A stretch of DNA of 64,000 nucleotides, taken from the NCBI RefSeq assembly GCF_014904705.1, contig NZ_JACZCQ010000006.1, positions 868,001 to 932,000 on the forward strand, written 5' to 3'. Shown in pieces: positions 59,120 through 64,000 of this stretch; the first letter of the stretch is position 1; every line of letters starts with the position of its first letter. Position numbers and translations under genes: made by a program. Source of the stretch: Nisaea sediminum. GTDB lineage: Bacteria; Pseudomonadota; Alphaproteobacteria; Thalassobaculales; Thalassobaculaceae. The notes beneath the pieces are model-generated. The model searched no databases. It was not told where the DNA came from and worked only from the letters and a program-made list of their open reading frames with translations.

Positions 59120-60667
59120 ATGAGAAGGGTATTATTGAACGTGATTGCAGGGGCGCTGATGGCAGCGCCGTCTGTCGTCTCGGCACAGGTCACGACCGCT
59201 GGATGCAGCGCTGCACTGAACCCGGGCGAGGTCAGGAAATCGAGCAGCGCGGTTCACTTCGTTCCGGCGATCGAATTGAACTGCAATGGTACCTCGGAGC
59301 AGTGTCTGCCGGGAAACAAGATCCTGGGGACCGGCTACAACGCGGTTTACTCGACGCCTGTTGACGTCATCAACAATCAGGGCACCGGAAGACCGCCCCT
59401 TCCGTCACTCGTTACCCTGACCTGGCCAAGCTCGACGACATGTCCCGGCTGTTCGTTCTCGACAAGCTACAACACTTATCTGGTCCCGGAGGGGGTGACG
59501 GTGACCGACACGGCCCCGGGAGACCAGGCCGATATCCTCACCTCGAGCAGCTATACGTCGTATGGCGAATATTATGCCGCCAAACAGCTGTCCACATATG
59601 TCGGGGTTGAGTCCCCGTGGGTCAGCGGCTCTGTCGCGCTGAACGACGTTCGCACGTCTCTCGATTGCGAAGGAAAAACGGTGACCAGCACGCTGGAGCG
59701 GGTCACCGTCTACAATCTGACGCTGGAGGACAATCCGACGCTCGACCCGGAATTTCTCGAGGATATGCAGGCCTTACCGGCGGTCTACGAAGGCAACGAG
59801 AGCGATTACATCGACTTCATCGAAGATTACGGAACGCATTTCTACAAGTCGCTATGGCTCGGCGGCGTCCTCGCGGCGGAACTGGATATCGAGGCCAGCT
59901 ACGCGAAAGGGAAAAGCTCCTCCCAGATCGAGGCCCAGGCGCAGGCTCAGTATTTCTCCGTCAGCGGTTCGAGCCAGGTGGACAGTTCGGAACGCACCAT
60001 GTCCCAGCAATTCCAGGAGAGCGTCTCGCATCGGTATATGACGCTGGGCGGATCGCAGGCACTTCCCTTTCCGGGCGATCAGACCGAGCACGAGGCGGAA
60101 TACGCGGCCTGGAAAACGGAAGTCCGCACGAACCCGGTTATCGCCAGGACCAGTGTGGAGCCGATCTGGGACCTCATCCCCGACTCCGTCGCGACGGCCA
60201 ATCCGAATCTGGAGGCGAACCTGCAGAGCGGCGTTCAGGCATATCTGGTTCAGGAAATCGCCCGGCTCGGGATACTTCCGAACGCGCCGACGGCCGGCCC
60301 GATATGGGCCGGTGCAGGACATTACTGGTACTGCGGAAGAGAGGGGAACGCGCACACCTATGCTTACAGCTGCGTCGCCCAGCTGAATGGTGGGGCCGAG
60401 ATCGAAAGTCCCTTGAGCCCGAGCACCCATGTTGAAAGTCCTCCGAACGACAGGGACTGCTGGGGGAACAGCATGGAGCTGCCGGTCTGTCCGGCGACGA
60501 CCGTCTTCGGCCAGGAGATGACGGTGACGGGAATGCGGCTCTATCGGATGGACACGGGGGCGCCGCAATATGTCCGGCGAGGACCGGACACCGCCGCGGA
60601 GGTAACGGCATGCCTCACGACCTATGGCGGAGAGGTATGCTGGGTCGGCGATACGCTCGGCCCGTAA
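59120..60667 (+). CDS. Secreted MACPF-domain protein
   Basis: A 515-residue exported protein. Signal peptide VLLNVIAGALMAAPSVVSAQ. The MACPF/CDC signature YGTHFYKSLWLGG is at residues 237-249, inside YIDFIEDYGTHFYKS. Flanking segments are Ser/Thr-rich (SSSQIEAQAQAQYFSV), as in amphipathic TMH hairpins of perforin-like proteins. The C-terminal 120 residues are Cys-rich (YWYCGREGNAHTY, CPATT, CLTTYGGEVCW). MACPF proteins form oligomeric pores or act in attachment; bacterial members are mostly uncharacterised. The start is ATG 59120 (ATG 59099 possible). GC looks lower than the flanks. It lies between two near-identical yciI genes. Confidence 0.82.
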   Translation: MRRVLLNVIAGALMAAPSVVSAQVTTAGCSAALNPGEVRKSSSAVHFVPAIELNCNGTSEQCLPGNKILGTGYNAVYSTPVDVINNQGTGRPPLPSLVTLTWPSSTTCPGCSFSTSYNTYLVPEGVTVTDTAPGDQADILTSSSYTSYGEYYAAKQLSTYVGVESPWVSGSVALNDVRTSLDCEGKTVTSTLERVTVYNLTLEDNPTLDPEFLEDMQALPAVYEGNESDYIDFIEDYGTHFYKSLWLGGVLAAELDIEASYAKGKSSSQIEAQAQAQYFSVSGSSQVDSSERTMSQQFQESVSHRYMTLGGSQALPFPGDQTEHEAEYAAWKTEVRTNPVIARTSVEPIWDLIPDSVATANPNLEANLQSGVQAYLVQEIARLGILPNAPTAGPIWAGAGHYWYCGREGNAHTYAYSCVAQLNGGAEIESPLSPSTHVESPPNDRDCWGNSMELPVCPATTVFGQEMTVTGMRLYRMDTGAPQYVRRGPDTAAEVTACLTTYGGEVCWVGDTLGP

Positions 60668-60709
60668 ACGACGGGGGCCGGCCGTTTGTTCCGGGACCGG
60701 GAGGGAGGC

Positions 60710-61011
60710 GCTTCGAATGCCTTACGCCATCATTGCCCGCGACAAGCCCGGCGCCCTCGAGAAGCGGATGGAACACCGTCCGGCCCATGTCGAGTATCTG
60801 AAGTCGAAGATGGACCTGATCCTCTGCGGCGGCGCCACCCTCGGCGGCGCGGACGAGAGCATGGACGGCAGCCTGCTGATCCTCGATACCGAGGACCGCG
60901 CGGTGGCCGAGGATTTCGCGAAGAACGATCCCTTCGCCCTCAACGGCGTGTTCGAGACCGTGACCGTCATGCCGTGGCGCAAGACCATCTGGGACAAGGC
61001 CCTGCAGGGCT
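60710..61011 (+). repeat. 302-bp direct repeat, right copy (contains yciI)
   Basis: Same orientation as 58459-58760 with three substitutions. It begins 43 bp after the MACPF stop. Confidence 0.95.
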
Positions 61012-61013
61012 GA
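60717..61013 (+). CDS. YciI family protein, copy 2
   Basis: A 98-residue protein identical to the copy at 58466 except Asp16 to Glu. Two of the three base changes are silent and clustered next to that codon, so the copy is very recent or maintained by gene conversion. The upstream context differs (GGGAGGGAGGCG site instead of GAGGAG), showing that this copy received a new ribosome site and probably reads through from the MACPF gene. A hairpin follows at 61022. Confidence 0.92.
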   Translation: MPYAIIARDKPGALEKRMEHRPAHVEYLKSKMDLILCGGATLGGADESMDGSLLILDTEDRAVAEDFAKNDPFALNGVFETVTVMPWRKTIWDKALQG

Positions 61014-61021
61014 CACACGAT

Positions 61022-61057
61022 CGGGAAAGGGTGAGCAGGATAGCTCACCTTTTCCCG
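61022..61057 (+). terminator. Hairpin, possible terminator after yciI copy 2
   Basis: CGGGAAAGGGTGAGC (61022-61036) pairs with GCTCACCTTTTCCCG (61043-61057) through a six-base loop, with one G-U pair. It starts nine bases past the yciI stop; a TTTTT tract appears only about seven bases later, so termination efficiency is uncertain. Confidence 0.6.
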
Positions 61058-61151
61058 GCCAGGTTTTTGCTCCCTCGCTACCACCGCCTCGAGGCGGTGC
61101 CTGCGAAGCGCGGAACCGCTTTCTCCGAGAGTTATCTCCCGCATTCCGGTC

Positions 61152-61232
61152 GTCACCCCGGCGCAGGCCGGGGCCCAGAAGATCGAAGGGCCGTGCGCGT
61201 CGTCCCTGGGGCCCGTCCTTCGACGGGATGAC
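61152..61232. repeat. 81-bp palindrome with inverted internal block
   Basis: Arms GTCACCCCGGCG and CGACGGGATGAC as in the family, but the internal AGAAGATCGAAGGGCC block reads as the reverse complement of CCCTTCGATCCTCT in the copies at 42898 and 44017. Confidence 0.7.
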
Positions 61233-61761
61233 GACAGGGATATGGATTGCGGGCTTACGCTTTTCGGCTGCCGGACCTGCCGCTTGGTCCCGTTCTGTCA
61301 CCACAGTGTAGGACCGGCCGGGGCGATTCTTTCCGGAATATGTATCGCAACAGATCAACGGACGTCGCCAGAGGACGGATTCTCGGCCGCGCACCACTCA
61401 CATTTTCTTTATTTTTCAATATATTAATGGCTGCCTAACGGGTCTGTAACGCGCAAATAACGCTCCTCGCCTCTAATGTCCCTCGCCAGCTGGATTTGGC
61501 GGCGCCGACAGAAGGAACGGCTTGTATTTGAGAGGAGCAGCGCGAATTTGCTGCGAACACATTCTCAGAAGCAAATTTTCACGAGAGTCATATTTTCGGG
61601 CCATGCGTCGTCCGCGCGTCGCATGGCCCTTTTACTATTCTGAAGATCCCGGTCACGCCCTCACGCCTCCCCTCATCGGGGGACGGGCATGGACGGCGGT
61701 CCTCTAATCCCCCACTCTCTTGGCGAAGCGGCCGGAACAAGGCCATGCGGGGGAGGATGAA
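61233..61761. other. Gene-poor stretch with an orphan hairpin
   Basis: About 530 bp with no credible gene. It contains AT-rich tracts around 61400-61440 and a terminator-like hairpin at 61598-61633. Short open frames here lack ribosome sites and coding character. Confidence 0.5.
61598..61633 (+). terminator. Orphan terminator-like hairpin
   Basis: GGGCCATGCG and CGCATGGCCC form a perfect 10-bp stem with a 12-base loop followed by TTTTA. No protein-coding gene ends here, so it may close a small RNA transcribed from the AT-rich region to the left. Confidence 0.55.
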
Positions 61762-62817
61762 ATGGCGAAATACAGGATCGCGGTTGCGGGAGCCGGCGTC
61801 ATCGGGCGGGAGCACTGCAAGCTGATCGCGGCCCATCCGGACGTCGCACTGGCGGGCATCGCCGACCCGGACCCGGCGGCGCCGGCCTATGCGGCAAGCC
61901 TCGGCACTCCGCATTTCCCCGATCTGGAGACCATGCTGGATGCGACCGGGCCGGACGGTGCAATCGTCGCCCTGCCAACCGGCCTGCACAAATCCGCCGG
62001 CCTCGCCTGTATCGAGCGCGGTATCCCGAGCCTGATGGAGAAGCCGGTCGCGGCGACGCTCGCGGACGCGTTCGAACTGGCGCGGGCGAGCAAGGCCGCC
62101 GGCATTCCCGTTCTCGTCGGCCATCACCGGCGCCACAGCCCCGATATCGGGCTGGCCCGCGAGACCGTGGCGAGCGGCAGGCTCGGCCGCATCGTGACGG
62201 TGAGCGGCATGTGGTGGGTCGACAAGCCGGAGAGCTATTTCGACGTCGCCTGGCGGCGCCAGGAGGGCGGCGGCACGCTGCTCATCAACCTGATCCATGA
62301 TATCGACTGCATGCGCTTCATTCTCGGCGAGATAAGCCGGGTCAGCGCCTTCACCTCTAACGCGGTGCGCGGCCTCGCCGTGGAGGATACGGCGAGCGTT
62401 TCCTTCGAGTTCGAGAGCGGCGTGCTCGGCGGCTTCACCATCAGCGACGCCGTCGCCTCGCCCTACAGCTGGGAGCGCGCCTCGGGCCAGGCGCTCTACT
62501 TCCCGCACCAGCCGGAAAACTACCTCTTCATCGGCGGCCGCGACGGAGCGCTCGAGGTGCCGACGATGGAACACTGGCACCACGGGCCCGGCGGCGGCGA
62601 CTGGCAGAACGACCTCGTCCGCGAGACCCTGCCGCTCGACGGCAGCCGGACCTACGAGAACCAGCTCGCGCATTTCCTGAAGGTGATCGATGGCGCCGAG
62701 CCGCCGGTCATCGACGCCGAGGACGGCGCCCGGACGCTCGCCGTGCTGCTCGCGGTGAAGACGGCGGCAAAGGAGGGCCGGGTGGTCGACGTCGCGGAGA
62801 TGCTGGAGGGACTGTAG
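61762..62817 (+). CDS. Gfo/Idh/MocA family oxidoreductase
   Basis: A 351-residue NAD(P)-dependent oxidoreductase. The N-terminal Rossmann domain begins IAVAGAGVIGREHCKLIAAH, and the EKP motif is in SLMEKPVAATLADAFELA. The C-terminal domain carries GHHRRHSPDIGLARETVASG and GGGTLLINLIHDIDCMRF (catalytic Asp/His helix). The substrate is a sugar, inositol or similar compound; it is not predictable. Strong GGGGAGGA site five bases before ATG 61762. Confidence 0.9.
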   Translation: MAKYRIAVAGAGVIGREHCKLIAAHPDVALAGIADPDPAAPAYAASLGTPHFPDLETMLDATGPDGAIVALPTGLHKSAGLACIERGIPSLMEKPVAATLADAFELARASKAAGIPVLVGHHRRHSPDIGLARETVASGRLGRIVTVSGMWWVDKPESYFDVAWRRQEGGGTLLINLIHDIDCMRFILGEISRVSAFTSNAVRGLAVEDTASVSFEFESGVLGGFTISDAVASPYSWERASGQALYFPHQPENYLFIGGRDGALEVPTMEHWHHGPGGGDWQNDLVRETLPLDGSRTYENQLAHFLKVIDGAEPPVIDAEDGARTLAVLLAVKTAAKEGRVVDVAEMLEGL

Positions 62818-62847
62818 GGGACGGCTGAGCTCACGCTCTCTACAATC

Positions 62848-62929
62848 GTCATCCCGGACCCCGATCCGGGATCCACTCTCCGGCGTGTCACTCCCGTAGC
62901 CAGTGGATCCTGACGTCCGTCGGGATGAC
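62848..62929. repeat. 82-bp palindrome, GGATCCACTCT subtype, left of hxlR locus
   Basis: Arms GTCATCCCGGACCCCGATCC and CGTCGGGATGAC, with internal GGATCCACTCTCCGG and CAGTGGATCC. It is the same size, subtype and orientation as the copy at 63781-63862. Confidence 0.82.
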
Positions 62930-62932
62930 GGG

Positions 62933-63130
62933 TTATAAACCGTGTCTCTTCAAATCCTTTCCCATCGGGTCCCGCCACCCGTCGACATGGTCGGGGGACA
63001 GCGCTGCCGGAGGCCGGGAGCGGAGGGACCGGAGCATGTCGAGCGCCCCTGCCGCCGACGCGCCCCGGACCCTGAGGCGCTGTTCGAACGTCGTCTCGAT
63101 ATGTTCCGGACTGGATGATCGGTCGTCCAT
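62933..63130 (-). CDS. Small hypothetical protein divergent from hxlR
   Basis: A 65-residue polar protein (IETTFEQRLRVRGASAAGAL, then SPDHVDGWRDPMGKDLKR). No family recognised. ATG 63130 is preceded by GGGAG at a nine-base spacing; GTG 63139 is an alternative. The upstream intergenic region carries the putative HxlR operators, so it is a candidate target of that regulator. Length and context make it plausible but unproven. Confidence 0.5.
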   Translation of the reverse strand: MDDRSSSPEHIETTFEQRLRVRGASAAGALDMLRSLRSRPPAALSPDHVDGWRDPMGKDLKRHGL

Positions 63131-63164
63131 GTCGGGCACTCCCGTTGCTGCGGCGAAGAAAATA

Positions 63165-63221
63165 ACTTGTCTTTTGCAAGTGAAATTCAGATAGGCAGAT
63201 AACTTGTTTTTTGCAAGTTAT
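63165..63221. promoter_or_regulatory. Paired inverted repeats, putative HxlR operators
   Basis: Site A (63165-63181) is ACTTG-N7-CAAGT. Site B (63199-63221) is ATAACTTG-N7-CAAGTTAT, with the same 17-bp core at 63202-63218. The two cores are 37 bp apart in the divergent promoter of the HxlR gene, typical of autoregulation by a winged-helix dimer. Confidence 0.65.
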
Positions 63222-63238
63222 TTTCCTAGATTGGACCC

Positions 63239-63688
63239 ATGGAAAACACGAACAAGCTCCGCACGAGCGGATGTCCGGTCGCCTTCGGTCTCGATATTTT
63301 CGGGGATCGCTGGAGCCTGCTGATCATCCGCGACATGATGCTGCACGGAAAGAAGACCTACGGGGACTTCCTCGAAGGAGGCGAGGGGATCTCGACCAAC
63401 ATCCTCGCCGCCCGCCTGAAGCAGCTCGAGGCCCAGGGGATCGTCGAGAAGTCACGCGACCCGGACAGCGGCCGCAGCTATCTCTATCACCTGACGGACA
63501 AGGGCCGCGATCTGGCCCCGGTCCTGTTCGACATCATTCTCTGGAGCGGCAAATACGACGCGCGGCCGTTCGCCCGCAAGGGCGTGCTGAAGAGACTGAA
63601 GGACGACCGGCCGGGTATGGAGGCGAAGGTGCTCTCCGGTGAGCTCGATCCGATGCCGCGCACGCCGGTGAAAGCCGTGCAGGACTGA
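63239..63688 (+). CDS. HxlR family transcriptional regulator
   Basis: A 149-residue winged-helix protein. The HxlR core CPVAFGLDIFGDRWSLLIIRDMML leads to the recognition helix GISTNILAARLKQLEAQGIVE and the wing SGRSYLYHLTDKGRDLAPVL. Cys12 (in TSGCPVA) could act as a redox or thiol sensor, as in some HxlR members. The divergent operators and a small gene suggest local control. The whole locus is bracketed by two 82-bp repeats. Confidence 0.93.
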   Translation: MENTNKLRTSGCPVAFGLDIFGDRWSLLIIRDMMLHGKKTYGDFLEGGEGISTNILAARLKQLEAQGIVEKSRDPDSGRSYLYHLTDKGRDLAPVLFDIILWSGKYDARPFARKGVLKRLKDDRPGMEAKVLSGELDPMPRTPVKAVQD

Positions 63689-63780
63689 GCCGCGACTGAG
63701 CGAAGCTTCGCCGGACCCGCGAAAGCCGGAAGGGTGCAGCGGACGCTTTCCGCTCCCGTTTCTCAATGCTCCTCAACATC

Positions 63781-63862
63781 GTCATCCCGGACTCCGATCC
63801 GGGATCCACTCTTCGATGCGTCCCACCCGTCGCCAGTGGATCCCGACTTGCGTCGGGATGAC
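63781..63862. repeat. 82-bp palindrome, GGATCCACTCT subtype, right of hxlR locus
   Basis: Near-identical to the element at 62848, in the same orientation. Together they form direct repeats 933 bp apart around the hxlR locus. Confidence 0.82.
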
Positions 63863-63913
63863 GGTTGCGGGGCGTGTTCCGCATTGAGAGACGTGTTCCC
63901 GTAACTCGCTGTG

Positions 63914-64000
63914 TCAGACGCCGCTTGCGGCGCTCCGGAGCAGGCAGGCAAGGGCGCCGAGGGTGAGCAGCACGGTCGGGTAGAAGGTGAGCGCGAAGCC
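63914..64000 (-). CDS. Partial C-terminus of a membrane protein
   Basis: The last 28 codons and a TGA stop of a minus-strand gene that continues beyond the right edge. Read in frame: FALTFYPTVLLTLGALACLL then RSAASGV. This is a strongly hydrophobic segment typical of a final transmembrane helix. No family can be assigned from so little. Confidence 0.45.
   Translation of the reverse strand, partial: GFALTFYPTVLLTLGALACLLRSAASGV

Noticed and set aside
58796-61232. Insertion sequence or transposon around the MACPF gene
   Set aside because: No transposase open frame and no short terminal inverted repeats with target duplication were seen; the boundaries are the 302-bp yciI repeats instead.
61522-61707. 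61-residue open frame over the orphan hairpin
   Set aside because: Begins with TTG, has no ribosome site and runs through a perfect terminator stem.

Overview
The window is high-GC DNA, roughly mid-60s percent by eye. The gene content fits a Gram-negative alphaproteobacterium, most likely a marine or aquatic Rhodospirillales-type organism. The reasons are the dnaX-ybaB-recR order, an argH-lptM-like-lysA cluster, a TIGR02302/DUF4175 giant next to ftsEX, a DUF2125 protein, a twin-TM protein beside PduO and EtfBA, a CycM-type membrane cytochrome c, and dispersed GTCATCCCG...CGGGATGAC palindromes. Genus is not determinable here. No rRNA, tRNA, CRISPR array, transposase or prophage was seen.

Layout. 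0-2.5 kb: a GntP-like permease and a GNAT acetyltransferase, divergent from a LysR regulator. 2.6-7.9 kb: dnaX, ybaB, recR, an EamA/YddG-like exporter and a glycosyltransferase. 7.9-11.5 kb: a DUF985 cupin, GST and glyoxalase II on the minus strand, divergent from a methyltransferase, an ABM-domain protein and a GNAT. 11.7-14.6 kb: an amino-acid block of chorismate mutase-like protein, HisC and a prephenate/arogenate dehydrogenase. 14.6-19.3 kb: DUF2125, ChaC-like, SDR, Nudix, ACT-like and J-domain proteins. 19.5-23.2 kb: twin-TM protein, cobalamin adenosyltransferase, EtfB, EtfA and 3-hydroxybutyryl-CoA dehydrogenase. 23.3-31 kb: a TAXI receptor, TlpA-like thioredoxin, argH, an LptM-like lipoprotein, lysA and the TIGR02302 protein. 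31-34.3 kb: a zinc-ribbon protein divergent from ftsE-ftsX-ydcF. 34.3-36.7 kb: B12-dependent ribonucleotide reductase behind a tandem NrdR operator. 36.7-42.9 kb: a YbjQ-type protein, a TPP enzyme plus acyl-CoA dehydrogenase divergent from LysR, and a porin with a Fur-like box. 43-50.7 kb: an unknown secreted or membrane protein bracketed by repeats, a hydroxyacid dehydrogenase, GGT, cobU, a candidate sRNA, cobD and a MATE pump. 50.7-58.4 kb: GST, a leucyl aminopeptidase, MarR, GhrA, a SET-domain protein, HisN, CycM, KdsB and prephenate dehydratase. 58.4-64 kb: the accessory end of the window, with a secreted MACPF-family protein between two almost identical yciI genes, orphan hairpins, a Gfo/Idh oxidoreductase, and an HxlR regulator locus bracketed by 82-bp repeats.

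How the genes work together. Three biosynthetic themes recur. One is aromatic amino acids and histidine (chorismate mutase-like, HisC, TyrA-type, HisN, PheA). The second is lysine and arginine (LysA, ArgH). The third is cobalamin use (PduO, CobU, CobD and the AdoCbl-dependent NrdJ). Etf and acyl-CoA genes point to fatty or organic acid oxidation.

The most unusual structure is the MACPF gene at about 59.1-60.7 kb, framed by 302-bp direct repeats that each carry a complete yciI gene and differ at only three positions. Second-tier signals are a candidate sRNA exposing an anti-Shine-Dalgarno CUCCUU loop, accessory genes bracketed by palindromic repeats, and an SDR and an acyl-CoA dehydrogenase that appear to lack their usual catalytic residues. 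All functions are inferred from sequence reading alone; no database search was run.
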